64,000 nucleotides of DNA, taken from NCBI GenBank assembly GCA_028280445.1, contig JANQLU010000013.1, forward strand, positions 32,689 through 96,688, written 5' to 3'. The notes below the pieces were generated by a model. It was not told the DNA's origin, searched no databases, and saw nothing but the letters and a program-made list of their open reading frames with translations. This stretch comes from Pirellulaceae bacterium. GTDB lineage: Bacteria; Planctomycetota; Planctomycetia; Pirellulales; Pirellulaceae. Position 1 is the first letter of the stretch, and the number at the start of each line of letters is the position of its first letter. Below, in pieces: positions 1-8,962 of the stretch. The position numbers and the translations under genes are program-made.

Positions 1-128
1 GGCGGTCGATGGTCGAGCTCACTCACCAAAACGCGATGAGGCTAAATCCATGGCACTGCAATCACGTCTTGCGCGCGCACAGCGCTGGCAAAACGCATCT
101 CGGCAGTAACCGGTGATTAGCGGTTGAA

Positions 129-293
129 TTATCCATCCGCAGCGGATTTGGACTGCAGTTTTGATTTTTCGATGTCAATGATTTGCCGCACACGCGCAAC
201 CAATTCGGCGTTGCCATCTTGGAGGACTTCGAACAGAGCTTCTTTTTCGGGCAAATACACTTTGGCAAAATGCGGATCTTGGTCAATGACAAC
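129..293 (-). pseudogene. Possible 3' gene remnant, no start codon
   Basis: An open frame of 54 sense codons runs from just after a TAA (294-296) to a TAA at 129-131. It has no ATG, and the only candidate starts (GTG, TTG) lie inside it. The translation has coding-like composition, with acidic and basic residues and a Lys-rich end after the segment IIDIEKSKLQ. I do not recognise the family. It could be the tail of a decayed gene or a chance frame. I see nothing supportable in the remaining bases 1-128 and 294-372. Confidence 0.25.
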
Positions 294-372
294 TTACCAA
301 GCGATGTTTATGGTAAAGTGCAGTTTTTGTTAGCTTCCTCAGCGTTTCAATCAATCAACATTTTTCGAATCT

Positions 373-1812
373 ATGCCGGACAACGTGTTCTATCGAAATT
401 TGTTTCAGATCAAGTTCAATATTATGCTTTTGATCTTGGTGGCAGTGTTGGTGGCCATCCTGTTGAGTCCCATCTCGTATCAGTTGAGTCAGCCACATGA
501 GAAACTGTTGCGAATCGACGACATTCGATTTTCGCCGGATGGCAAAAATATCCTGCTCGATGCACTCAGCATGAAAAACTTGGCGCGAAATTATGTTCGT
601 GTTTCTCTCGACCAATCGGATACTCCCCGATTCGTCGTCACACATCCTCCATCACAAAAATTGTACCGGGCGTCGGTTGCGCATTTTGATAATCAACAAA
701 AGATCATTCTGGAGGCCCATTTCGACGATTATTTTGTCGCCCGAACGATGTACGCTCTGGAGCTCGCCGGCTCAAGCGGCCGTGAACAACAACCGCCAAG
801 AAACGCGACACAAGAGGAACGGCGGCAAGCGATCGCAAATGCGAGTAATCGCCACCGCTGGAGTCTTCGCGATTTGAAATCGGGAATCCCCAATCAAATC
901 AGATTGAATATGAATCCTATTTCGCAAATTCGCCCCGGCGATGAATTCTGGTTCAGTTGGCGAACACCGGATGACAAAATATTTCAATTGTGGAAACGAA
1001 TCGCGCCCGATGGTTCAGTTCTGGTCGCCAAGATCGATCAAAATGGAGGGGTCATTCGAGAAATCGATTTGGGAGTCACCACAACTGTTAATGTGTTTGG
1101 CAACGTTCGGTTTTTAGCCAAACAGGAAATCGTATTTCCGTCAGCCAATTGCCAACATTTTGTGATCTCACACAAACGGGGCAAAAGTGATTCGATTGTC
1201 GATATCAGATTGTACGACAAGCAATTAAATTTGCTGGCCAAAGATTTTGGTACCATTTTTCAATTTTCTCAAAACGGTCAATATCTCGCGGCCTACTCAC
1301 ACAGTGACGATCTTTTTCGAATCATTCGCGTCTCTGATGGCGAAACGATTTTTGAACGTGCTATCCGCATTTCAAAATTGGAACAGATCGACAAAGTGGC
1401 GGTTAGCAATGACGGTCAACGGCTGGCCATTGGCTATGAATCGAAACGAGGTTTTTGGCGGCAAGTGATCGTTTTGGACACCGCGGCTCAAAAGCGAATC
1501 TATAAATCAGAACCGTGGCCGTTTCCATACTTTGTCACTTTTCTTCTGCTCATAGCTTGGGGGCTGCTTTGGGGGCGATTTTGTTTGAAGCCCGTAAAAC
1601 CGCTTCCCATGGGCGCGCGGTCGATGCGTTGGATATTTGCTTATGCCATCATATTCGGCGCTGGCGCTACGTTTATTTGGTTTGGGTACTTGGGTGTGAT
1701 CGATGGATGGATGCACGTCATCTGGGGTTTGTTTTATGCAATTTTCTTGGTCCCCGTTATTACCAGGCCATACATCGAAACCGATGGAACTGAGACTCCT
1801 GACGTAGAGTAG
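373..1812 (+). CDS. Membrane-anchored beta-propeller-like protein, unknown function
   Basis: 479 residues. A hydrophobic segment at about residues 18-37 is a signal anchor. A central region of roughly 350 residues contains WD40/TolB-like phrases such as IRFSPDGKNI and VAVSNDGQRLA. The C-terminus has three hydrophobic segments at about 380-465 that should be transmembrane helices. The likely arrangement is a periplasmic propeller held in the inner membrane at both ends. No catalytic motif is visible. An ATG 17 codons in (424) would also start at the hydrophobic segment, and no strong ribosome site separates the two. The stop codon TAG is also the first three bases of the family A repeat that follows. 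The propeller assignment comes from local motifs only. Confidence 0.75.
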   Translation: MPDNVFYRNLFQIKFNIMLLILVAVLVAILLSPISYQLSQPHEKLLRIDDIRFSPDGKNILLDALSMKNLARNYVRVSLDQSDTPRFVVTHPPSQKLYRASVAHFDNQQKIILEAHFDDYFVARTMYALELAGSSGREQQPPRNATQEERRQAIANASNRHRWSLRDLKSGIPNQIRLNMNPISQIRPGDEFWFSWRTPDDKIFQLWKRIAPDGSVLVAKIDQNGGVIREIDLGVTTTVNVFGNVRFLAKQEIVFPSANCQHFVISHKRGKSDSIVDIRLYDKQLNLLAKDFGTIFQFSQNGQYLAAYSHSDDLFRIIRVSDGETIFERAIRISKLEQIDKVAVSNDGQRLAIGYESKRGFWRQVIVLDTAAQKRIYKSEPWPFPYFVTFLLLIAWGLLWGRFCLKPVKPLPMGARSMRWIFAYAIIFGAGATFIWFGYLGVIDGWMHVIWGLFYAIFLVPVITRPYIETDGTETPDVE

Positions 1813-1863
1813 GGCCGGTTCCCACCGGCCAATCCAACAAACGGCCGGTGGGAACCGGCCCTA
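1810..1863. repeat. Family A palindrome, copy 1
   Basis: Inverted repeat with arms TAGGGCCGGTTCCCACCGGC and its near-perfect complement, separated by about 12 bases. It begins at the stop codon of the preceding gene. Other copies lie near 16130, 16521, 25429, 55852/56050, 57746 and 59772. Confidence 0.9.
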
Positions 1864-1876
1864 CTTGTCACGTAAC

Positions 1877-1940
1877 GAATTGCGGACAGGATCAACAGGA
1901 TTTTGAAGACTATCCTGTTCATCCTGTCAAAATTTCAAAT
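1877..1940. repeat. Family B inverted repeat, copy 1
   Basis: The arms pair GACAGGATCAACAGGAT with ATCCTGTTCATCCTGTC around a 10-base loop. It is followed by AAAATTTCAAA, which is shared with the copy at 4434. The rest of the gap to 2177 is A/T-rich and shows nothing else I can name. Confidence 0.85.
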
Positions 1941-2177
1941 CGCATTGGCGCACTCAAACGTCGGCCACAATGTGGAATCGTCTCAATCATTATTTGACAT
2001 AAAAATTGACTCAAAAAACGAATAATTGTTCTTTTCAAAACGACATTTCACTGCAATATTGTCGGTGAGGAGCAAAAACGATTTATGAACTAACAGTCGA
2101 AATCGGTATTTTGCGAATACTCCTCGACCAGTCCTTTACTCCCTTCTTCAAATTGTTGGTATCGATAGGAGCTAACA

Positions 2178-3110
2178 ATGTCATTTCGACACTCATCTTT
2201 CGTTTTGAGCATTTGTATTTTTTGGTTCACGAATTCTGCCGTTCATTCACAAGACCCAGATTTTGGTCAGTGGATTCCTCACCTGGAAATCAGCGAACAA
2301 GCAGCCGTCGCTCCAATCTTGGGAATCGCCGCTGATCCTAGCAAGGTGTCAATCGGTCCATGTTATTTCATTCGCGCCAATTCGACATGGACCGAATATC
2401 TTTCATGGGCCGAAGCGTTTCAGCATCCTGAATTTGCGTTTGAAAAATTTCCAAAGAGGCTGCAGCGCAATTCCGAATTCGGATTTAGTCGCAAGCACCC
2501 GATTAAGATCATTGCAAAATCTCGCGTTGGGAGTGCGATGTTTTTTTTCGAAGAGTCAGTTCAATTCCCTGAAGAATCCGAACCACCCGTTCACCCGGTA
2601 CCGACTGATTTTTTCAATATGACGATCAGTAAAGCCAATGCTCAAATCAAATTAAAAAGGAATTTTACGAAGATCATTACTCCAAAAACAAAAGCAGGGC
2701 ATACAGCATACAAATTGCAAATTCGTCACGACGGGCCCAACAAAACAACACGTTCTGAACCCGTAGACATCAATCACAAATATCGACTTGCGTTTTATTT
2801 TAGAAAGAGAGATGGAACGTGGAGTAAACCAATGGTCGAAGATTGCCAAACACAGAGCGTCACTGTAAGCATTTACAATTTTCATATTCCTCATGAATAC
2901 GCAGTCAATGGAAAGTACACAATGCGAGGAGTCATCGAAGTTGCAAGATGGGCTCGTGTTCCGGCAGGAAATCCTGGTGCGCCTGGTTTGTGGAATGACT
3001 GGAAAAAAATGCCAGGTTCCCAAGCATTTTTGAAAAAACTTGACAAATCAGTTGGCAAAGAACACAGAAATAATGAAGACAATCGCGACGGAGGTGAAAA
3101 TGTTAAATAA
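2178..3110 (+). CDS. Secreted protein of unknown function
   Basis: 310 residues. The N-terminus has a signal peptide (hydrophobic core about residues 7-20, likely cleavage after AVHS). The start is well supported by GGAG about 9 bases upstream of the ATG. The mature part has alternating beta-like segments and many Lys, Arg and aromatic residues, but no family I can name. The 3' end overlaps the next gene by 11 bases. The overlap contains a strong ribosome site (GGAGGTG at 3090-3096), so the two proteins are probably translationally coupled and may act together in the periplasm or outer envelope. Confidence 0.8.
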   Translation: MSFRHSSFVLSICIFWFTNSAVHSQDPDFGQWIPHLEISEQAAVAPILGIAADPSKVSIGPCYFIRANSTWTEYLSWAEAFQHPEFAFEKFPKRLQRNSEFGFSRKHPIKIIAKSRVGSAMFFFEESVQFPEESEPPVHPVPTDFFNMTISKANAQIKLKRNFTKIITPKTKAGHTAYKLQIRHDGPNKTTRSEPVDINHKYRLAFYFRKRDGTWSKPMVEDCQTQSVTVSIYNFHIPHEYAVNGKYTMRGVIEVARWARVPAGNPGAPGLWNDWKKMPGSQAFLKKLDKSVGKEHRNNEDNRDGGENVK

Positions 3111-4392
3111 CAAACCATTGGTGCAATGCTTGGTTTTTGTGCTCCTGTTTTCGTTGTTGGTTTGGAACTCCGCCGCAGCCCAATTCGGTATGGAAAAGCA
3201 TCTCGATGAAAAAACGTTACGAGAACTGGAAAAGCGTGTCGACCCGCCAAGTAGAGAACAACTCAATCGGGCATATAAGTTTTCCAATGGCGTTACGTTC
3301 GACGAGTTTGATGTTTCTACCGTTCTCGATTATCAGGAAGAGTTAAAACTGTCGGAAGAGCAGTTGCAAAAACTCAAAAAATTTGACAGAGAACTGAAAA
3401 AGCTAGTCGCCAAGCATTATTTGACAAAATTCAAACGCGATAAACTAAAATTGATTCCTCACATGGATGCTAAGGGAAAATTTATTCGCGCGAGCGAGCA
3501 GTGTAAACGTGCACTCATCTGGAAATCAAAATACGATTACTATCAAAAAACACGCAAAACCCTGACTCCTTCACAGCGCCGCCGATTGGAACAGATTTTG
3601 ACGTGGGGCAGTTATTGCGAACGGGGTAGACGTTTTTCACAATGGACCAACGCCGACGTCATTGTTCTGTTTGGTTTGAATCCAGATGAGATCAGGGAAT
3701 TGTTCGAAGTGGTTGGCAAAGCCGAAAAAGAGTTTCAGTCTCGATTTAAAAAATTCGAAGCCAATCAGCGAACGGCATTTCTGGCTTCACTTACTCAACA
3801 ACAACGAGTGAAGTATCAACGATTATTTGATCCCAACAGAGACTTCGGAAAAAATAAAAATGTCAATTTTCCCCCGTTTTCACTTCTCGAAAACTGTGAC
3901 TTTCTTGTCGAACGGAACGTTGGAATGTCTGGAGAACAAATACGCAAAATGGAAAAATTGAGCAGTGAGTACTCAGAAAAACTGAGTCAGGCGACAAAAG
4001 GCCGGGTTACGGCACTTGAACACGCAAAAGCAGAACTTCGTGTATTCGCAGAGATGAAAGAAAAAATTCGCCAGTTGTATAGCCCGCGGCAACTGGCTGT
4101 GATCGAAAAAAACTATCTCCGTCGAGAACTCGGCTATCATGGTCCGGTTGCCGTTGTATTTGCTGACAGTTTCATTGCCGATCAAATTGGCTTGTCACCT
4201 GCCGCAGCTCAAGCGATGAAAAAGAAAATCCTCAAGAAATTTAAAAAGGAGGATCGAGAGTTCGCCCGCAAATTGACCAAGGAAGGTTATGACAATATTT
4301 TGAAAACAGTCGGTGCCAATACACGCAAGATGCTCAAGAAATATTTTGGCGACCCACCCGATTTCGTTTTAGGCCGCTCGCCCAGGCAATGA
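3100..4392 (+). CDS. Exported charged helical protein, unknown function
   Basis: 430 residues from the ATG at 3100, chosen because GGAGGTG lies four bases upstream. Longer in-frame starts at 3040 and 3073 would place extra charged residues before the signal peptide. A signal peptide ends near NSAAAQ. The mature protein is rich in Lys, Glu and Arg and predominantly helical. It contains repeated phrases of the kind LSEEQLQKLKKF, LTPSQRRRLEQI and LTQQQRVKYQRL, which recall Spy/CpxP-like periplasmic proteins common in planctomycetes. A chaperone or sensor role is only an analogy. It overlaps the preceding secreted-protein gene by 11 bases, indicating an operon. Confidence 0.8.
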   Translation: MLNNKPLVQCLVFVLLFSLLVWNSAAAQFGMEKHLDEKTLRELEKRVDPPSREQLNRAYKFSNGVTFDEFDVSTVLDYQEELKLSEEQLQKLKKFDRELKKLVAKHYLTKFKRDKLKLIPHMDAKGKFIRASEQCKRALIWKSKYDYYQKTRKTLTPSQRRRLEQILTWGSYCERGRRFSQWTNADVIVLFGLNPDEIRELFEVVGKAEKEFQSRFKKFEANQRTAFLASLTQQQRVKYQRLFDPNRDFGKNKNVNFPPFSLLENCDFLVERNVGMSGEQIRKMEKLSSEYSEKLSQATKGRVTALEHAKAELRVFAEMKEKIRQLYSPRQLAVIEKNYLRRELGYHGPVAVVFADSFIADQIGLSPAAAQAMKKKILKKFKKEDREFARKLTKEGYDNILKTVGANTRKMLKKYFGDPPDFVLGRSPRQ

Positions 4393-4433
4393 CGGAGTGC
4401 AGTACCATGCGCTAATCCCGAATTGTCTCGTAT

Positions 4434-4499
4434 CGAATTGCGGACAGGATTAACAGGATTTTTGGAACTTATCCTGTTCATCCTGTCAAAATTTCAAAC
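4434..4499. repeat. Family B inverted repeat, copy 2
   Basis: Nearly identical to 1877-1940: GAATTGCGGACAGGATTAAC, then the complementary arm ending CATCCTGTC and AAAATTTCAAA. It sits between the convergent 3' ends of the genes ending at 4392 and 4510, where it could act as a bidirectional terminator. Confidence 0.85.
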
Positions 4500-4509
4500 C
4501 ACAACAGAA

Positions 4510-5418
4510 TTAGCGATTTTTTGCATCCTGTCCCGTTTCAACTTTGACGTCTTTGAGCAAAAACGGCAGTCCTCGATAAGTACTGCGCAGTGGCACGGAA
4601 CCATGCGTTTCGTCATCCAGCAGTTGAAATTTCCATTTGAGATTCTCCGGCGCATTATCCTTCAGGATCTTTTGCATTTTTTCAATGCTTTCGATCATCT
4701 TTCCTTTCTCATTGCCGAGCGTCATAAACACGCGGCATGACTGTTTGGGAAATGATTCCAGTTTGTCTGTCATGGATTTAACCAGTCCTTGGTCATTCCA
4801 CCACAGGCTGGGACTGATCGCCAGATAGCTGTCAAATGCGTCTGGATCGTTTTGCAGCAAATGAAAAATAAATAGCCCGCCGAACGAATGTCCAATCAAA
4901 GATCGGTATTTGGTCGTTCGATATTTCTGATTGATGAAAGGAACCAGTTCTTTCTGCAGGAACTTGTTAAAATTGTCTGCGCCGCCATGAGTCGGGAATC
5001 TTTCAATATCTTTTTCAAACTCTGATTTCGGAGTGAGGTCTCGAGTTCGGCGGGTGTTTTTGACGGCCACGACAATCAAATCCGGAATCCGCCGATTGCC
5101 GGCCAGAAATCGAGCGGTCGCCGTGGTGTGCAGGAAATTGTTTCGCCCATCGAGGACATACAAAACGGGGTATCGTTGTTGACCTGTCGCGTAACCGCGT
5201 GGCAATGAAACGATGATCGACCGAGTTTCAGATAGAATCTCGGATTTGATTTCGATCGTCTTGCCAATCGCATAAGCTTTCTCATTCGACGGTTTTGGTT
5301 TTTTCGGTTCGACGTTCGTTTCGCCTTGCGATTTGATTTGTCCGCCCACATTCGAACAAGTGAAACAAACCATGCAGCCCAACAGAATGATTTTGAAAGA
5401 TACTTTCAACAGGTTCAT
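4510..5418 (-). CDS. Esterase D/enterochelin esterase-like hydrolase
   Basis: 302 residues. Alpha/beta-hydrolase of the putative esterase family (PF00756; IroE/BesA/YbbA-like), which cleaves ester bonds in siderophores or small substrates. The nucleophile motif GHSFGG places Ser178. YPVLYVLDGR (about 83-92) is the typical strand-1 region, and the His in DDETHGSVP (His272) fits the catalytic histidine. The N-terminus is a signal sequence; ILLGC at residues 11-15 resembles a lipobox, so it may be a lipoprotein, though the -2 Leu is unusual. It stands alone, with no siderophore genes nearby, so the substrate is unknown. The family call is firm. Confidence 0.88.
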   Translation of the reverse strand: MNLLKVSFKIILLGCMVCFTCSNVGGQIKSQGETNVEPKKPKPSNEKAYAIGKTIEIKSEILSETRSIIVSLPRGYATGQQRYPVLYVLDGRNNFLHTTATARFLAGNRRIPDLIVVAVKNTRRTRDLTPKSEFEKDIERFPTHGGADNFNKFLQKELVPFINQKYRTTKYRSLIGHSFGGLFIFHLLQNDPDAFDSYLAISPSLWWNDQGLVKSMTDKLESFPKQSCRVFMTLGNEKGKMIESIEKMQKILKDNAPENLKWKFQLLDDETHGSVPLRSTYRGLPFLLKDVKVETGQDAKNR

Positions 5419-5533
5419 TTGAAATTCTCAACTGGGGAAAAATTGAACTTGGCCGTATGCTCTTTATTAGCACATTGCACGTTGCACATCCGTGTGTCAT
5501 TTCGCATTGGCTCAATGAAAAACCAAAGGATGC

Positions 5534-6367
5534 TTAATTCCAGAACCCAACCCAACTCGCGGGGGCTTCTTCGGCAGCAGTACGTTTGGCGCGCGATCGA
5601 CGGGTTGCCAGAATTCTCAACTCTTCATCAATTGACTGGATCAGCAAACGGTATCGTTCGTCATTCAACAGTTCTTTGTTTTTATTGCTCATCGAAAAAA
5701 TTAGATTCCGAACTGTTCCCAGTTTTGCACTGGCCAGATAGACAACATCTTCCAAATCGTTGGTTGGCCAAAGTTTTTCGCGGCCCAACATGATCACCAG
5801 CGCAGCAGCACCTCGCACTTCATGGGCAAATTGTTGAGGCTTTCGTTCCAGGATCTGACGGACATGGTGCGTGTAGTTTTGCCAGGGTCGAAACGCCACC
5901 AACCATTCATGAACATCGGGATGGTGCCAAGGAGCTCGTATTGAATCGCCAGACCAAAACGGTTTCCAGGTGGTTGGCGTTTTTAACGGCTTGGTCAACG
6001 GCAAAACACCACCGCGGCGTCGCAGAATCTCAAGCTCTTGTTGAATCGATTCCTGAGCTTTGGCATACGCGGCGTGTTCCTGCAAAGTCAATTTGCGATC
6101 AGATCTCGTGGGACTTTCCGGCGATGAGATTTCCAGACACTGTGCCGCATTGGCTAAAGTTGGGCTTGGATCAATCGGCCAGATTCCACGGCGGCCAATC
6201 ATGATTAAAACAGCAGCCAGCGCCCGGTACTCAACGTGCATCGACGTTCCTTGCATGCCCAATACTTCATCAACCGAACGCATCAGACCTGACTGGTCAG
6301 CCAGGGCGCCTAGGCAAGCTCTCGCTTTGCGATGGGACCACGGAGAATGTGCTGCAGGATTCACCAT
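5534..6367 (-). CDS. Unknown protein with an internal tandem duplication
   Basis: 277 residues, no signal peptide, no recognised family. Residues 8-139 and 145-277 are two copies of one unit. They align as SPW/APW at the start, then YRALAAVLIMIGRRGIWP with VRGAAALVIMLGREKLWP, then AQESIQQELEILRRR with LIQSIDEELRILATR, and PTTWKPFWSG with PASWVGFWN at the end. The two copies together make up almost the whole protein, so it is probably a pseudo-dimeric helical fold. It lies 13 bases downstream of the membrane cytochrome gene and is probably cotranscribed with it. Function unknown. Confidence 0.8.
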   Translation of the reverse strand: MVNPAAHSPWSHRKARACLGALADQSGLMRSVDEVLGMQGTSMHVEYRALAAVLIMIGRRGIWPIDPSPTLANAAQCLEISSPESPTRSDRKLTLQEHAAYAKAQESIQQELEILRRRGGVLPLTKPLKTPTTWKPFWSGDSIRAPWHHPDVHEWLVAFRPWQNYTHHVRQILERKPQQFAHEVRGAAALVIMLGREKLWPTNDLEDVVYLASAKLGTVRNLIFSMSNKNKELLNDERYRLLIQSIDEELRILATRRSRAKRTAAEEAPASWVGFWN

Positions 6368-6380
6368 GCAGCTATTATGA

Positions 6381-7352
6381 TCAGCGGAAATCCTCGTGGC
6401 AATTCGTGCAAGACTGTCCGACTGTATTTACTCCTTTTTCGACCAAAGCATAGCCATTGGTTTTTGCACCGGAAATCACCTGAATAGCGCCTGCTTTCAT
6501 CGAATTCACGTGTTCCATGTAATCTTCGTCGTCGGAATCCTCCGAACTAGGCTTACTCATCACCTCGCTCATCGCCGCCACCAAACTGGCGTTGTGCAGG
6601 ACCTCTTCGATTTTGCTACGGAAACCGGCTTCATTCGCCGTATCGGGTTTCAAATGTTCTTGGTAGACAATTTCCAGTTTTTCCATGATCGGGCCGCGAT
6701 CAATAACATCGACCCAATCCCATTCCGTCGTCGGTTTTTCATCCTGCGGGAAACTGGTTCCTCGCACCAATTCCTTCAAATTCTCTTTTCGCTTTTTGGC
6801 ATTTTGATAAGCCTGCTCGCTGCCGGTTCTGGCGTTGGCAGCCGCGCGGGCAAAAGCGACACGGGCGTAAGGCGCATCCTTTTTCCACCGAATGTCGCTA
6901 TCGTATTCTTCGATAATGGCAAACAACATCGCCAACATGGAAAACGTTAGCCGGGCTTTATGATGTTCACTTTTATATTTTGTTGGCGTGGTGACTTCAG
7001 TTTCGAGTTTGATCTGCAGCCTTTTGATTTCGTCTTCGATCACGCTACGATCAATGATCGTCGACCATTTTTTTGACGAACTGGTCGTGCTGGTTCCACC
7101 GCCGTTGGGGTTTGATTTTGTCGCAACTTTCGGAGCAGCCGATTCGCTCAAATTGGCAGGCCGCTCACCGACAAACCCTTCTTTGAAAATATTTTCAAAA
7201 AAGACTTGATCCCAATCCCGTTTTTTGAACTCCGGACGTTTTGCCCGTTTGACGGTTGGCAATTTGCGTTTCTGGCTAATCTGCCCCGTGATGTAACTGG
7301 CAATGAGGACAACAGCCAGTCCAACAACAATTACAAAGGGCGTTTTGTTCAT
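6381..7352 (-). CDS. Membrane-anchored c-type cytochrome
   Basis: 323 residues. One N-terminal transmembrane helix (about residues 5-24) is followed by a basic stretch and a long helical periplasmic part. The C-terminus ends SCTNCHEDFR, a single CXXCH haem site (Cys315, Cys318, His319). A haem site at the extreme C-terminus after a helical domain resembles cytochrome c'/c556 (PF01322-like), which bind gases or carry electrons. That subfamily is inferred from layout. It is the first gene of a two-gene unit with the duplicated protein at 5534-6367 and is divergent from apbE. Confidence 0.8.
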   Translation of the reverse strand: MNKTPFVIVVGLAVVLIASYITGQISQKRKLPTVKRAKRPEFKKRDWDQVFFENIFKEGFVGERPANLSESAAPKVATKSNPNGGGTSTTSSSKKWSTIIDRSVIEDEIKRLQIKLETEVTTPTKYKSEHHKARLTFSMLAMLFAIIEEYDSDIRWKKDAPYARVAFARAAANARTGSEQAYQNAKKRKENLKELVRGTSFPQDEKPTTEWDWVDVIDRGPIMEKLEIVYQEHLKPDTANEAGFRSKIEEVLHNASLVAAMSEVMSKPSSEDSDDEDYMEHVNSMKAGAIQVISGAKTNGYALVEKGVNTVGQSCTNCHEDFR

Positions 7353-7450
7353 GATATCGATGTTCCCTTGGACAACATGCGGTCATTCCATATTATGCTT
7401 TTATTGTCGAATGTAAACAACGATTTTATCCAGCCCGTCTGCAAAATGGC

Positions 7451-8464
7451 ATGGAAACAGACAATCATCACGATTCATCTGAAACTCCAGAGAATATCGA
7501 AGCACATGCCCACCCGCTTCAGTATTTTTCACATTCGGCAATGGCTTGCCAGTTTTCCATTTTTTTCAACCAGGGACAGTACCCCCAATGTGGCGACGGC
7601 GCCGCCGAATGTTTCGAATTGATCGACGAAATCGAATCGGTGCTGACCATTTACCAATCGGACAGCGAGATTTCGAGATTGAATCGAGATGCTAATCCGG
7701 ATGGGTTTCCTCTGTCTGAAATGACACTTGCGGTGTTACGCACCAGTCGAAAAATATCTGAACAGACCCGCGGCGCGTTTGACGTGACCGCTGGCGGACT
7801 GACAACATTGTGGCAAGATCATCGGAAACGGACCAGCGTGCCGACACCGGATGAAATCAATTCGGAACTCCAGCATGTTGGCACCGATCAATGGGAAATA
7901 TCGGCAGATGAGCAATTCATTCGCAGCAATTCAGGCGTCAATCTTGACCTCGGCGCGATTGGAAAAGGGTATGCTTTGGACCAATGTACTATTCGACTGA
8001 GACAATTGGGAATTCACGACTACTTGATCCACGGAGGGTTTAGCAGCGTCGTGGCCCGGGGCGATCGTTTCGGCGAGTCGGGTTGGTCGGTTGGCATTGC
8101 CGATCCACTGGTACCCGAAAAACGTATCGGCGTGTTTCAACTGAAAAACCAATCCCTGGGTACTTCGGGAACTCGGCGACAAGGGCATTTTGCCCAAGGG
8201 AAATGGCACGGCCATATCGTCGATCCAAGAACGGGGCAGCCTGCCAGTTGCAATTTTTCAACGACCGTGATCACATCGATATCTGCTGAAGCGGATGCTT
8301 TGTCGACCGCATTTTTTGTGATGAACGAAAACGAAATTTCCAAGTTTTGTGAGCGGCATAAAAATACCAAAGCGATTGTGGCCCAAGCGATGGGGCAAGG
8401 AAAATATCAACTCAAGTTGTATAATTTGTCCAACGACGAAATTCAGAACACGCAAACAGGCTAG
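7451..8464 (+). CDS. apbE: FAD:protein FMN transferase ApbE
   Basis: 337 residues. ApbE transfers FMN from FAD to Thr/Ser of target flavoproteins such as RnfG/NqrC-type subunits, using Mg2+. Family motifs are present in order: FDVTAGGLTTLW, the core LDLGAIGKGYALD, GWSVGIADP, HIVDPRTGQP and AEADALSTAFFV near the end. There is no obvious signal peptide or lipobox, unlike many periplasmic ApbE proteins, so the enzyme may be cytoplasmic; the first 25 residues are polar and His/Glu-rich. No flavoprotein target is next to it. The DUF1992 gene follows after eight bases, suggesting cotranscription. Confidence 0.92.
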   Translation: METDNHHDSSETPENIEAHAHPLQYFSHSAMACQFSIFFNQGQYPQCGDGAAECFELIDEIESVLTIYQSDSEISRLNRDANPDGFPLSEMTLAVLRTSRKISEQTRGAFDVTAGGLTTLWQDHRKRTSVPTPDEINSELQHVGTDQWEISADEQFIRSNSGVNLDLGAIGKGYALDQCTIRLRQLGIHDYLIHGGFSSVVARGDRFGESGWSVGIADPLVPEKRIGVFQLKNQSLGTSGTRRQGHFAQGKWHGHIVDPRTGQPASCNFSTTVITSISAEADALSTAFFVMNENEISKFCERHKNTKAIVAQAMGQGKYQLKLYNLSNDEIQNTQTG

Positions 8465-8472
8465 ACAGCGAC

Positions 8473-8883
8473 ATGTCAAAACCCAATCTTGTCAACGCAT
8501 TACAGAAAATTGCCGAACAAAAAATCAAATCGGCGATTGACGACGGAAAATTCGAAAACGTTGACGGTTTTGGCAAACCACTTCAATTTGACACTGCTTA
8601 TGATCCAAATTGGTGGATTAAAAACAAATGTAAGCTCGAGAAACTTTCTGTATTGCCGCCTGCGCTGGAACTCAAAAAACAAGTTTCGATTCGAATGCAG
8701 AAAATCTTGTCATTGAACGATGAACAGGAAGTTCGAGCGGAACTTGAAAAACTCAACACCTATATTCAATCCAACAACCGCCAGATTCTTTGGGGACCGC
8801 CGTCGAACATCATGAACATCGACATTGAAAATTTTGTCCAGCAGTGGCAGCAAGTTCAGCAGGATTCATCGCTCGACGATTGA
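8473..8883 (+). CDS. DUF1992 (DnaJ-C28-like) protein
   Basis: 136 residues. It matches the DUF1992 family (YhdN type; the conserved region of DNAJC28 without a J domain). The N-terminal hallmark is present: AEQKIKSAIDDGKFENVDGF followed by GKPLQFD. The middle NWWIKNKCKLEKLSVLPP and the helical tail are also typical. The biochemical role of the family is not established. The start is eight bases after the apbE stop, so the pair is probably one transcript. Confidence 0.88.
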   Translation: MSKPNLVNALQKIAEQKIKSAIDDGKFENVDGFGKPLQFDTAYDPNWWIKNKCKLEKLSVLPPALELKKQVSIRMQKILSLNDEQEVRAELEKLNTYIQSNNRQILWGPPSNIMNIDIENFVQQWQQVQQDSSLDD

Positions 8884-8962
8884 CCGCGACAATGCGTGGC
8901 CACAGGATACCACATAGCGAATCGCATGAGCGAGTTTTAACGGGTTCGATTTTTCGTCGTTG

